From NCBI GenBank assembly GCA_934339005.1, contig CAKRHR010000007.1, forward strand, positions 28,178-92,177: a DNA stretch of 64,000 nucleotides, in the 5' to 3' direction. Below, piece by piece: positions 9,261 to 18,090 of this stretch. Below the pieces are notes generated by a model that worked only from the letters and a program-made list of their open reading frames with translations, was not told where the DNA came from and did not search any database. The stretch's first letter is position 1. Each line of letters opens with the position of its first letter. Source of the DNA: an uncultured Catenibacillus sp. GTDB lineage: Bacteria > Bacillota > Clostridia > Lachnospirales > Lachnospiraceae. The position numbers and the translations under genes were made by a program.

Positions 9261-9608
9261 TTATTTAACTAATTCTTTAACTTTCGCACGTTTACCTACT
9301 CTATCTCTTAAGTAGAACAGTTTTGCACGTCTTACTTTACCTTTTCTTACAACTTCAATCTTTTCTACGATTGGAGAATGTAATGGCCATGTCTTTTCTA
9401 CGCCAACACCGTTAGAAGATTTTCTTACTGTGAAAGTTTCACGGTTAGAACCGTTCTGTCTTTTAATAACTGTTCCTTCAAATACCTGTGTTCTTTCTCT
9501 GTTTCCTTCTTTTACTTTAGCGTATACTTTAATAGTATCACCAACTGCAAACTCTGGAACTTCTGCTTTCAACTGAGCAGCTTCAATGCTTTTAATAATA
9601 TCGTTCAT
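9261..9608 (-). CDS. rplS: 50S ribosomal protein L19
   Basis: L19 sits at the interface of the 30S and 50S ribosomal subunits. The 115-residue product is full length, with the typical PEFAVGDTIKVYAKVKEGNRERTQVFEGTVI core and the RRAKLFYLRDRVGKRAKVKE C-terminus. The ATG has an AAGGAGG site. It has its own promoter and a structured leader upstream, and is closely followed by a terminator, as expected for a highly expressed ribosomal gene. Confidence 0.98.
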   Translation of the reverse strand: MNDIIKSIEAAQLKAEVPEFAVGDTIKVYAKVKEGNRERTQVFEGTVIKRQNGSNRETFTVRKSSNGVGVEKTWPLHSPIVEKIEVVRKGKVRRAKLFYLRDRVGKRAKVKELVK

Positions 9609-9690
9609 TAAAATGAACCTCCTTCATAATACTTAGACGTTCTTAGTATGCATATCTTCCCACACCAGAGGACCATCCTATTTTTCAGAC
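9609..9690 (-). promoter_or_regulatory. Probable L19 (rplS) leader RNA
   Basis: The roughly 80-nt 5' leader of rplS holds a hairpin (ATACTtAGA against TCTtAGTAT, plus strand 9628-9650) just upstream of the ribosome site. Low-GC Gram-positive rplS genes are known to carry an L19 leader thought to allow feedback by L19. The placement fits, but match to the family model was not tested. Confidence 0.45.
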
Positions 9691-9696
9691 TCAAAT

Positions 9697-9725
9697 ACTA
9701 TAACACATCTGAAAGTAAAAGACAA
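9697..9725 (-). promoter_or_regulatory. SigA-type promoter of rplS
   Basis: On the minus strand TTGTCT (9725-9720) and TATAGT (9702-9697) are separated by 17 bp. The predicted transcription start lies about 80 nt upstream of the rplS ATG. Confidence 0.75.
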
Positions 9726-9779
9726 GCATTTTTTTTATTTTATTTTGTCTTATTTAAGTACCTTTTGGAGAATGATGTC

Positions 9780-12700
9780 TTATTTTCTTCGAAACATGTT
9801 TCTTTTTATCGCAAAAGCCATCAATACGGCTGCAAATGATATGCATAAAATCAGCACAGCAGGTAAAGCATTAAATGTATCGCCGGTTTTTACAGAATTC
9901 TGATTCTGAGTTCCTTTGTCGTCCTGTTTTGGATTATTCTTGTTGCCATTGTCCTGTTTACCATTATCTGTTTTACCATTGTCTGACTTGCCATCATCCT
10001 TCTTGCCGTCATCTTTTTTGCCATCGTCTTTGACTGCTTCAATCGTGTATGTCCATGTAAGTGAACCTGTAAAATTACTGTTTTCTTTTGCTGTAATCGT
10101 CATTGTATATGTGCCTGCTTCTGTCGCTGTATTACCTGTGATTTCATAGGCATCTGCAGGAACTTCCTGACCATTAAGCATAATTTTAATCTTCTGTGTC
10201 TGAGCTTCGCCTGTATATTTCAATGTATTTTCAAGAATCACCTGAACATCTTTAATACCAGCCCGCTGGACGATAAATGTTGCTGTCGCACCATATACTT
10301 CAAGACTGTAATTCGGATTTGAAACAGTCGCAGTCACAGTATATGTACCTGCCAGTTTTGGCACTTCTGTTGTGTTCACCTGCGTTCCGTCATATGCTGT
10401 TCCCTGATATGTCAATGTCACTTCAGGCTGTTCAATGCCGTCAAGTCCGTTTAAGACAACCGTTGCAGGAACAATCTCTCCATTATAAGTACCACCGTTT
10501 GGTGTTATTGTTGCTAAAATTTTCTTTTTCGCAATCGTAACTTCTAATGCAGTAGCTTCTGTTTCTCCGTGGCCTTCTCCTCTGACAGCTTTGTAATAAA
10601 CTATATATGTGCCAGCATCTGTCGCTGTTGGTACTTCCTCCTGCCAGTCACGATCACCAACTTTGTACATGATCTTACCTTCCGGTGTTGAACCGGCATT
10701 CACCAGTGCCTGTGGATTTGCATTATATGTCAGATTCTCCACAACGGTTGGTGCAATCACATCTGCATGATCTACTGTCAATGTATATCTGACTTCTGCC
10801 GCCTTGTACATATCTGTCTGTGCTGATTTGACAATAATTTCTGTTGTGCCCGGTTCATGTGCTGTAATTTCACCGGTTCTGACATCGACAGATGCAATTT
10901 CAGGATGTGTACTTTCATAAGAAATCTCAGCATTGCCAAGCACTGTAACTTCGCGGGCACCTAACACCTGTGTACAGTAAGCACTTCTTTGTGTACAATC
11001 CGTAACAATGGACTGATCCAGACGTTCCACCGCAGGATAACGTACTGTAAATGTATATGTCTGTTTGTCAGCACTGAGTCCCTGTCCTTCTTTTACAAGG
11101 ATTTCTACATTTGAATTTAATGTATCCTCTGAAATCACCGGATTTTCTTCAATATTTTCCCATGAATATACTAAAATATTCTTTATACCAAATGTATCAT
11201 CAAAATGCTTGCTTTCACTTCCTGAGCCATCTGCACTCCATACACCTAAAGTGACTGTCAGTTCAGGCACATCATCTGCAGACCATTTGTTGTTGACCGT
11301 GTCTGTATAACCACTCCATACAGCATCAACCACATGGCTGTCTTCATTTCGGAACGTCGCATAAGAGTCTTCGACTTTCTCACCAATCCACGGTTCGTTG
11401 GCAACAATCAGATTGCCTTTGTCATCTGCTCTTTGTGATACTGCAATATATGTACCATTATATTTCTTAGATTTTCTTAGTATATACTTGCCACCCTGTG
11501 TATCTGACAACTGCAAAACAGATACAAGACCGGCAATACCTTCTTCACTGACACCTGTCACTTCAATCACATTCTGCCCTTTTTCCGGTGTCATGGACAC
11601 TGTCATTGTATCCTGCTCCAAAACGGCTCCGGTCACTCTGCTTGGACTATTCTTCACAGGCACAAGAGTATTATTGCCGACAACTGCCAACTGTTCTGTC
11701 AAAAATCTTCCGGACAATATTGTGTTTACCAGTTCAAGACGGTTTGCCGTCAAAGTGCCACTGATATTAGAATTCATGACACGTAAATCTGTCACTGTGT
11801 TATACTGATTTGTTGCCTGAATACTACCTGTACAATTGACAATATTTAATGAATCTGTTGCACCTCTGTCATAAATACCTATTGTCAGATTGTCCAGCAC
11901 TACAGAATCCAGTGACACAGTCACACCACTGCCACTGATAAATGTGTAGCTTGTACTTGGTGCAAATTTGTAAGTATGTCCGTCATCACTTTTAATCGTC
12001 ACACTCTTATCCAGATTTGCCGCGCCACTGTAATCATTCAGCAAAACAACGGTACCGTTTGCTTCTACATTTTCAAGCGCCGTCTGTAATGTCTTTACAG
12101 GATTTTCTCTCTTATCACCGATATTCTGATTATTGCCGTTGACCGCATCCACATAGACAATATTCACTAATTTTTTCTGTACAGTACCAGTTGCATCAAG
12201 ACTACTTGAATAACTATTTAAATTCGGTTTCATCACATATGGTTTTTTCGCGCTTAATGTTAATTTTAAAGTGCCTGATTTTGTTAAAGTCGGACTCGGA
12301 ATATCATCATATACCGTAAATGAACTTGCATTTTTCCACTGGAATTTGAAAGCCGCAGCCAAATCAACACCATCTATAATATTTGTAATGACAGGTGTAA
12401 TCGTATCGCCAACATACATGGTTTCCGGCAGGCTGACGGTTGCTGCTACAGATAAATCTTTAAGGACATTGATTTTATAATTTGTATCAGCAAACATTGA
12501 TGATGGCACTGTGCCGTAACTAATATAAGTATCAGATGTTGTTGAAAACGTACCACTACCCTGTGTTACTGCTGTCCAAAAACACTGACCTCTTGTACTG
12601 ATCACTTTAATACTTCCGTTATTGGTAATTTTACCGGAAACAACCGCACTTGACATAAAATCAAATGGGCTGACATCAAATGTACCACCATTTTCAATCG

Positions 12701-13142
12701 TTAACTGACTGACATTCAATGTATCCTTATAAGCACTCCATTTAAAGGTGCTGCCATTTTTAACACAAATTGTTTTTGACGTACTCAAAGGATCTGAATA
12801 TGTGATATTTCCAGTAATATTAATTATCTGAATACTGTCATCTTTTAAAGCAGCTCTAAAATCACTTAAGGTGGCAACATCTTTTTCGCCTGCATTTGCC
12901 TGTACCGCAGTTTCATTTGCCTGCACTACAACCGCCTGATCACTTTCCGATTCATCCAATTGATTTTGAATGTTCTCATCCTCCTGCGTTTCTGATTCAG
13001 CCGTGCTTTCAGATATCTCACTTTCTTCATCCACCTGATACTGTCCACTTGCCGGCGTTTCTTCCTGAGCAAATGCAGTACCCGGCATCATTGAAAATAT
13101 CATGCCAACCGTGAGTGCTAAACTTAATACTCTTCTTTTCAT
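9780..13142 (-). CDS. Large cell-wall-anchored surface protein with Ig-like domains
   Basis: This is a 1120-residue secreted protein. A signal peptide (MKRRVLSLALTVGMIFSMMP, cut near AFA-QEE) is followed by an acidic Ser/Glu-rich linker. A probable beta-helix region (residues about 90-520) includes RENPVKTLQTALENVEANG. A Big_2-type Ig-like domain (about 740-830, EIASVDVRTGEITAHEPGTT) is followed by MBG/YDG-like beta repeats (about 840-1040). Then come a hydrophilic stalk of KDDGK/KTDNGK repeats, a sortase-like SVKTGD motif, a membrane helix and a basic tail. An adhesin or matrix role is likely; no enzyme domain was recognised. It starts 25 bp after the LuxR regulator with an AAAGGAGGAACAAT site, so the two are probably co-transcribed. 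Confidence 0.85.
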   Translation of the reverse strand: MKRRVLSLALTVGMIFSMMPGTAFAQEETPASGQYQVDEESEISESTAESETQEDENIQNQLDESESDQAVVVQANETAVQANAGEKDVATLSDFRAALKDDSIQIINITGNITYSDPLSTSKTICVKNGSTFKWSAYKDTLNVSQLTIENGGTFDVSPFDFMSSAVVSGKITNNGSIKVISTRGQCFWTAVTQGSGTFSTTSDTYISYGTVPSSMFADTNYKINVLKDLSVAATVSLPETMYVGDTITPVITNIIDGVDLAAAFKFQWKNASSFTVYDDIPSPTLTKSGTLKLTLSAKKPYVMKPNLNSYSSSLDATGTVQKKLVNIVYVDAVNGNNQNIGDKRENPVKTLQTALENVEANGTVVLLNDYSGAANLDKSVTIKSDDGHTYKFAPSTSYTFISGSGVTVSLDSVVLDNLTIGIYDRGATDSLNIVNCTGSIQATNQYNTVTDLRVMNSNISGTLTANRLELVNTILSGRFLTEQLAVVGNNTLVPVKNSPSRVTGAVLEQDTMTVSMTPEKGQNVIEVTGVSEEGIAGLVSVLQLSDTQGGKYILRKSKKYNGTYIAVSQRADDKGNLIVANEPWIGEKVEDSYATFRNEDSHVVDAVWSGYTDTVNNKWSADDVPELTVTLGVWSADGSGSESKHFDDTFGIKNILVYSWENIEENPVISEDTLNSNVEILVKEGQGLSADKQTYTFTVRYPAVERLDQSIVTDCTQRSAYCTQVLGAREVTVLGNAEISYESTHPEIASVDVRTGEITAHEPGTTEIIVKSAQTDMYKAAEVRYTLTVDHADVIAPTVVENLTYNANPQALVNAGSTPEGKIMYKVGDRDWQEEVPTATDAGTYIVYYKAVRGEGHGETEATALEVTIAKKKILATITPNGGTYNGEIVPATVVLNGLDGIEQPEVTLTYQGTAYDGTQVNTTEVPKLAGTYTVTATVSNPNYSLEVYGATATFIVQRAGIKDVQVILENTLKYTGEAQTQKIKIMLNGQEVPADAYEITGNTATEAGTYTMTITAKENSNFTGSLTWTYTIEAVKDDGKKDDGKKDDGKSDNGKTDNGKQDNGNKNNPKQDDKGTQNQNSVKTGDTFNALPAVLILCISFAAVLMAFAIKRNMFRRK

Positions 13143-13167
13143 ATTGTTCCTCCTTTAGACCTGTGGT

Positions 13168-15519
13168 CTATATTAATTTTCTTTTTCTTGCTTCCGCAAT
13201 CGCTGCAGTTTTATTGTTTACGCCCAGTTTTCGATAATTTTCTCTGCAATGATACTTTACCGTTGCTTCCGATAAATTCATTTTTTCTGCAATTGCTGCA
13301 GAGGATAATCCCTGCGACTGTAATTTTAAAATTTTAACTGCATTTTCACTTAACGCTGAATAGCTTGTCTGGTGATCATTCAGGTATTGCGGATAAAAAT
13401 CCTGCATCTGATTCACTTCTTCAAGCACCTGCTGTTTAAAGTTTTCATTTTTCCATTCAAATTGCTCTTTTTCAAATATCTGAGCTAATACAGGACCTTC
13501 TCTCGTAAACAACCGTACCAACTCGTATTGTTCTGCCTGACTGATACATTTTTGAAGATTGTCTTTCCATTTTTCCTGTCCTGTACAATACTGTATCAGC
13601 GCAAGCAATAATGTTGCTTCCATATGTATATATGTTCTTTGCATCACTTCCGTATAATATAAAATCTGCTGAACAAGACAATACGCGGCCTCAAACTTCT
13701 CAAGCCGTATATAAACCCTTACTTTTGTTAAATATCCAAAACGGTCCAGACCACAAAATTCTTTATGTTCATCCGGTGCCTTTTGCAGCCATTCCAGTCC
13801 ATCATCGCCTGTGTATAACCGCACTCTGCATATAAATGCATCTATGTTTTGCAAAAGATTCGGTGCTTCTTTGCAGGCACGATCTCTAAAAGCAAATAGT
13901 GTTGTCAATGCACCTTCCACATCATTTTTCATGACCGACAACCAGGCAAGAATCCCTGTACCCACAAAAATCTGTTCCAATTTTCCACCGCTGTCCGCTT
14001 CCATCTTGCCTTTTTCCACATGAGAAAAGATTTCAAATATATCCTTACCTGTTTCAAAATAATATTCTGCCACGAGCATAGATACAAGACCTCTGCCATA
14101 TCTGCCCAGTACAAATTCTGCACATTTTCCAATATGCGTCAGCTCTTTTTTGTCATATTGTAGCCACTCACATAAATCTTTGCCGCCATTCATGATTGAT
14201 GGCAAGTTACTCGTTGCCGATAATTCCGGCAATACGATCTGCCTTTCTTTGATTAGTAACCGGGCTTCCTCCAAAAGTGCTGGCATATCCGCCAGACCTC
14301 TGTGCGGTAGTGCAATTCTTAAATAAATCAACCGGCTTTGTGCTTCTTTTTTCTGGCTTCCTGAATGATTTTTTGCATAGGCTTCCAACTTCTGATACCA
14401 TCGCTCACTGTCTTCAATATTCATCAACATGGATTGCAGCAAGCTCATACTCGCCATCAATATCGGACTTTTCTCAATGACATCTTCGGATAATGCCATA
14501 TAATATCTTCGCAATTCATAATAATGTCCACCGGATGGATTCTTTCTTGCATTGGAAATAAGCAGTCTTGAGATACTGTCCATATCGTTATATTCTTCAT
14601 ACATCGTCAGTGCTTTAAGCACCTGATTGTCCAGTTCATAATAAAGTCCCGCCGTATAATAAAGCCGTTTGATCTGTTCGGTGGTTCGTTTTCTGTGCAG
14701 CCGCTGCTTCATGGATTGCCGCATCGCCCATCGGCATTGCCAGATACCCGCGTCGCCCCGGATTTCGAAAAAATTTCCTGTTTCTTCAGCCCTTGCAATC
14801 AACTGCTCGACATCGCTTCTTCCTGTAAGCATTGATGCCAGCTTCACTGTGAAGAATTCCACAATTGATATATCCATGAAAAATTCCTGGAGTTCCACAT
14901 CCCACTGCTCATAAACATGCATTTCAAGGAAATCCCACTGTCGTTTCAGTGTTCGGTCCAAATCACCTTTTTCCATCACATAAAAAACTAACGACATTGG
15001 GTTGCCTCCGCCCACATTCCATGCTGCCCTGTGCTGTTCATCCGTTAAATACAATCCATACTGACTCACATATGCCTTTTGTTCTTCCAGTGTCAGCAAG
15101 AAATCTTCTTCTGGAATCTCCTCGAAAATATATTTTCCCCGAAGCGGCAAAAGCCATCTTGGAAATGGACATCTGGCAATCAATATCAGCCACACACTGT
15201 CCTGTGCCAGAAATTCCTGAATTTTTTGAAAATAAGCATTTCGTTCCAAAGCATCTGTAACTTCCTGAAGATCATCAATCACCACAATCTGCTCTGTCGT
15301 CTGCACTTTAACGATCAACTGTTCTACCTGTATTTTGGCTGCACTGTAATAACTGCATTTTTTCATATTAAGATTATGCAAAATCAATGCCGTCTTTCCA
15401 ATGCCGGTCACACCATACAAATACAGCGGTGTGCGAAATTTATGTGCAGATTTCAATTTATGAACCGCCTTTGGGGGGCATATGTATTTTTCGTCTGTCG
15501 TTCGTGTATTCTTTTGCAT
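13168..15519 (-). CDS. MalT-like (LAL) LuxR-family ATPase regulator
   Basis: The 783-residue protein fits the large ATP-binding LuxR regulators. A P-loop (GVTGIGKTALI) lies near residue 36 and the Walker B-like VVIDDLQEV near residue 78. A long helical TPR-like middle follows. The C-terminal LuxR helix-turn-helix at about residues 722-783 contains LSSAAIAEKMNLSEATVKYH. Such proteins bind a small effector through the repeat region and activate neighbouring genes. The surface-protein gene directly downstream and the divergent leader-ABC operon are both candidate targets. The inducer cannot be told from sequence. Confidence 0.87.
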   Translation of the reverse strand: MQKNTRTTDEKYICPPKAVHKLKSAHKFRTPLYLYGVTGIGKTALILHNLNMKKCSYYSAAKIQVEQLIVKVQTTEQIVVIDDLQEVTDALERNAYFQKIQEFLAQDSVWLILIARCPFPRWLLPLRGKYIFEEIPEEDFLLTLEEQKAYVSQYGLYLTDEQHRAAWNVGGGNPMSLVFYVMEKGDLDRTLKRQWDFLEMHVYEQWDVELQEFFMDISIVEFFTVKLASMLTGRSDVEQLIARAEETGNFFEIRGDAGIWQCRWAMRQSMKQRLHRKRTTEQIKRLYYTAGLYYELDNQVLKALTMYEEYNDMDSISRLLISNARKNPSGGHYYELRRYYMALSEDVIEKSPILMASMSLLQSMLMNIEDSERWYQKLEAYAKNHSGSQKKEAQSRLIYLRIALPHRGLADMPALLEEARLLIKERQIVLPELSATSNLPSIMNGGKDLCEWLQYDKKELTHIGKCAEFVLGRYGRGLVSMLVAEYYFETGKDIFEIFSHVEKGKMEADSGGKLEQIFVGTGILAWLSVMKNDVEGALTTLFAFRDRACKEAPNLLQNIDAFICRVRLYTGDDGLEWLQKAPDEHKEFCGLDRFGYLTKVRVYIRLEKFEAAYCLVQQILYYTEVMQRTYIHMEATLLLALIQYCTGQEKWKDNLQKCISQAEQYELVRLFTREGPVLAQIFEKEQFEWKNENFKQQVLEEVNQMQDFYPQYLNDHQTSYSALSENAVKILKLQSQGLSSAAIAEKMNLSEATVKYHCRENYRKLGVNNKTAAIAEARKRKLI

Positions 15520-15705
15520 CTTACTCTACCCCTGATTTTACAATTTCATATTTATTTTAATTTTACCAAATTTTCTTTTTACATGGAACTATCCAAACGG
15601 ATAGTTTGATACGAATATATCTGTTACCTGTATTTTTTATCAATATGTTTTTCGTCTTTAAAAACTAAATTTTTATAAAAATTTCCCACTTTTTTAATTT
15701 TTTAC
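15520..15705. other. Intergenic region between the LuxR gene and the divergent leader-ABC operon
   Basis: AT-rich stretch that should hold the minus-strand promoter of the LuxR gene. No clear -35/-10 pair was found for that direction. The LuxR ribosome site (AGGGGTAGAGTAAG before ATG) is visible. Confidence 0.5.
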
Positions 15706-15734
15706 TTTACAAACAGGTTATATGCGTTTACAAT
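15706..15734 (+). promoter_or_regulatory. Promoter of the leader-ABC exporter operon
   Basis: TTTACA (15706-15711) and TACAAT (15729-15734) are spaced by exactly 17 bp. The expected start near 15741 gives a short 5' leader before the 34-residue ORF. Confidence 0.8.
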
Positions 15735-15783
15735 AGGACTCAGTGACAAGCTATTCAAATACAAAGAACAGGAGGTAGGAATT

Positions 15784-15888
15784 ATGACAATGAACGGTTA
15801 CATCACTTTAGTGAATGGTATCGCCGCGCATAAGTATGGCGATGATTTCAATTTAACAATGTCTGCCTGCCTCAGGATTTGCGTCTGA
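15784..15888 (+). CDS. 34-residue leader peptide upstream of the ABC exporter (bmrB-like)
   Basis: A short reading frame (MTMNGYITLVNGIAAHKY...) ends in CLRICV and TGA. It has a very strong ribosome site (AGGAGGTAGGAATT) and lies about 45 nt after a good promoter. Two terminator-like hairpins separate it from the exporter genes about 400 bp downstream. In Bacillus subtilis, bmrB is a leader peptide controlling bmrCD by ribosome-mediated attenuation when antibiotics stall its translation. The layout here matches that logic, but the peptide sequence was not recognised. Alternatively it could be the truncated start of a longer degraded gene, since an imperfect repeat of CAGGATTTG/GATGAT follows the stop. 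Confidence 0.6.
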   Translation: MTMNGYITLVNGIAAHKYGDDFNLTMSACLRICV

Positions 15889-16009
15889 TGATTTCAAAAC
15901 ATTGATTTTGTTTTTCAGGATTTGATGCATCTGTCAGATGATGTCGTTCATGTGAATTAGATTTTGACTATTTCATTATTTCATTAATCATTTGGTAACG
16001 ATTTTGAAT

Positions 16010-16038
16010 GCAGGTATTATGTGTGCCTGCGTTTTTTT
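16010..16038 (+). terminator. First leader terminator (T1)
   Basis: GCAGGTAT and GTGCCTGC form an 8-bp stem, including G-U pairs, with a 5-nt loop. GTTTTTTT follows at 16031-16038. It lies between the leader peptide and the exporter genes. Confidence 0.6.
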
Positions 16039-16052
16039 GTGCCATTTTTTTC

Positions 16053-16096
16053 AAAAGACCGCACTGCCGCTCTCACCCGGTATCGCGGTCTTTTTT
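16053..16096 (+). terminator. Second leader terminator (T2)
   Basis: AAAAGACCGC (16053-16062) and GCGGTCTTTT (16085-16094) form a strong 10-bp stem with the T-run continuing to 16096. It lies 190 bp upstream of the first exporter gene, where it would block transcription unless read through. Confidence 0.85.
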
Positions 16097-16123
16097 CGTA
16101 TGATTTTCGTATCATTTTCGTAT
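16093..16123 (+). repeat. Three tandem TTTTCGTAT repeats, 11-bp period
   Basis: TTTTCGTAT occurs at 16093-16101, 16104-16112 and 16115-16123, about one helical turn apart, directly after the T2 stem. They could be a protein-binding array or a chance low-complexity run. Confidence 0.6.
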
Positions 16124-16287
16124 GCATGGAAATTTTTGTTGCGCCTTTCTGTGAAACGATGTACGTATCAAACACCCAAATATTGCATGATTACCGGCAC
16201 AGCTTCTGCCACGGATACAAATTCTAACACAGCATTGTTCACATTCACAAAAGTAGCACTTAAACATTTACATCAAAGGAGGGTCTT

Positions 16288-18090
16288 ATGAAACGAATAG
16301 GAAAATACATGGCTAAATACTGGTACATGTATCTGGCGGCGATTGTATTTCTGCTGCTTGGCATCTTATTTGACGTTGCTGTACCTCAGGTGATTCAGCA
16401 CATCATTGATGATGTCTTAATTGGTGGAAATCATTCGATTTTAATCTGGTTCTTGATTGCACTGTTTATTCTTGGTGCAGGCCGCGGTATTTTCAAATAT
16501 CTGCAGGAATTTACTGGTGACTGCATCGGTGTCAAAATTTCCAGAGATATACGCCGCACATTATTTAAACATATTGAACATATGCCGATGAGCTTTTTTG
16601 CAAAAAACAACACCGGCGAACTGATGGCACGTATTAAAGAAGACGTTGAGCGTATATGGGATGCGGTCGGTTTTGTCGGACTTTTATGCGCTGAAGCCAT
16701 CATCCATACGATTGTCGTTATCGTCTGCATGCTGCGCATCAGTCCGATTTTATCGCTGATTCCGCTGTGTATCATGCCGATTGTCGGTTATATCGCCATC
16801 CGTCTGGAAAAAAGTCTTGATAAAGTCTACGATGATATCAGTGAAGAAAATGCTGTGTTAAATACGGTCGCACAGGAAAATATTACCGGTGTGCGTACAG
16901 TTAAGGCATTTTCAAGAGAAAGCTATGAAATCCAGAAATTTAAAAAACACAACCGCCGTTACTATGAGCTCAATATGAATCAGGCGCGTGTGATGGCAAA
17001 ATATAATCCGAATATTTCATTTTTAACGCGTGTTCTTCTGCTGCTTTCTGTCTGCGCAGGCGGTTTGCTTGTTGTTTTAAGTAAAATCAGCCTTGGTCAG
17101 CTCACAGCTTTTATCGAATACGCTAACAATATTGTATGGCCAATGGAAATTCTTGGCTGGGTTACAAATGCGATGGCTGCCGCTGTGGCTTCAAATAAAA
17201 AGATTAACAAAATTCTTGATGAAGTCCCAAATATCCAGTCACCAAAAGAACCTGAAACACCAGAGCATATCAACGGTCATCTCACATTTTCACACGTTGG
17301 TTATCAGTCAGGCTCTCAGGATATTCTTTCGGACATCAGCTTCGATATTCCTGCCGGCAAAACACTTGGTATCATGGGTATGACAGGCTCCGGCAAATCC
17401 ACTCTTGTCAACCTGACGGAACGTTTCAGTGATGTGACAAGCGGTGTCATTGAGATTGATGGCATTGATATCCGCAATATGGATTTGCAGCAGCTTCGAA
17501 ACAGTCTGGCCGTTGTCATGCAGGATGTATTCTTATTTTCAGATACGGTCAATGAAAATATCCGCATCGGCAATCGTGATCATCTGGATGCAGACGCTAT
17601 TCAAAACGCTTCTGCTATGGCAAGTGCCGATGAATTTGTTTCAAAATTGCCGGAAGGTTACGACACAGTCATAGGTGAACGCGGCGTTGGTCTTTCCGGC
17701 GGTCAGAAGCAACGCTTAAGTATTGCCCGTGCCCTTGCAAAGAATGCTTCGATTTTGATTCTGGATGATGCAACTTCTGCCCTGGATATGGAAACAGAAC
17801 ATGAATTACAGCAGAAATTAAAAGATGTCAACTGCACAAAAGTCATCATCGCGCACCGTATTTCTGCAGTGCGCCATGCCGATGAAATTATCATTTTACA
17901 GGATGGTAAAATCGCCGAACGCGGTACACACGAAAGCCTGATGCAGAAAAGGGGACTTTATTATCAGACATATTCTGTACAGTACGAAGCGCCGGAGGAC
18001 AACACCTTCTCAGATTTATCTACCGTCCAGGCTGCACAAAACAGCCCAACAAAAACGCTTACAGAAACGGAGGTGAGCTCATGTCAGTAA
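16288..18090 (+). CDS. ABC exporter half-transporter, degenerate-site subunit (BmrC-like)
   Basis: A 600-residue fused membrane/ATPase protein of the type I exporter family. Six predicted membrane helices (residues about 15-300) precede the ATPase domain. Walker A is GMTGSGKST near residue 366 and the signature is LSGGQKQR. The Walker B line reads ILILDDATSALD, with Asp in place of the usual catalytic Glu. The start ATG has AAAGGAGGGTCTT. It overlaps the next gene by 10 bp, so the two form a heterodimer of the multidrug BmrC/BmrD or LmrC/LmrD type. The non-canonical Asp marks this as the half contributing the Walker B of the degenerate site. The substrate is probably a drug or peptide. Confidence 0.9.
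   Translation: MKRIGKYMAKYWYMYLAAIVFLLLGILFDVAVPQVIQHIIDDVLIGGNHSILIWFLIALFILGAGRGIFKYLQEFTGDCIGVKISRDIRRTLFKHIEHMPMSFFAKNNTGELMARIKEDVERIWDAVGFVGLLCAEAIIHTIVVIVCMLRISPILSLIPLCIMPIVGYIAIRLEKSLDKVYDDISEENAVLNTVAQENITGVRTVKAFSRESYEIQKFKKHNRRYYELNMNQARVMAKYNPNISFLTRVLLLLSVCAGGLLVVLSKISLGQLTAFIEYANNIVWPMEILGWVTNAMAAAVASNKKINKILDEVPNIQSPKEPETPEHINGHLTFSHVGYQSGSQDILSDISFDIPAGKTLGIMGMTGSGKSTLVNLTERFSDVTSGVIEIDGIDIRNMDLQQLRNSLAVVMQDVFLFSDTVNENIRIGNRDHLDADAIQNASAMASADEFVSKLPEGYDTVIGERGVGLSGGQKQRLSIARALAKNASILILDDATSALDMETEHELQQKLKDVNCTKVIIAHRISAVRHADEIIILQDGKIAERGTHESLMQKRGLYYQTYSVQYEAPEDNTFSDLSTVQAAQNSPTKTLTETEVSSCQ

Noticed and set aside
9726..9779. AAGACAA and TTGTCTT inverted repeat after the surface protein gene as its terminator
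   Set aside because: Only seven base pairs with a 20-nt AT loop and no T-run after it on the minus strand; too weak to call.
15992..16291. A 99-codon plus-strand frame across the leader terminators
   Set aside because: It covers both hairpins and the ribosome site of the exporter gene, has poor composition and no ribosome site.
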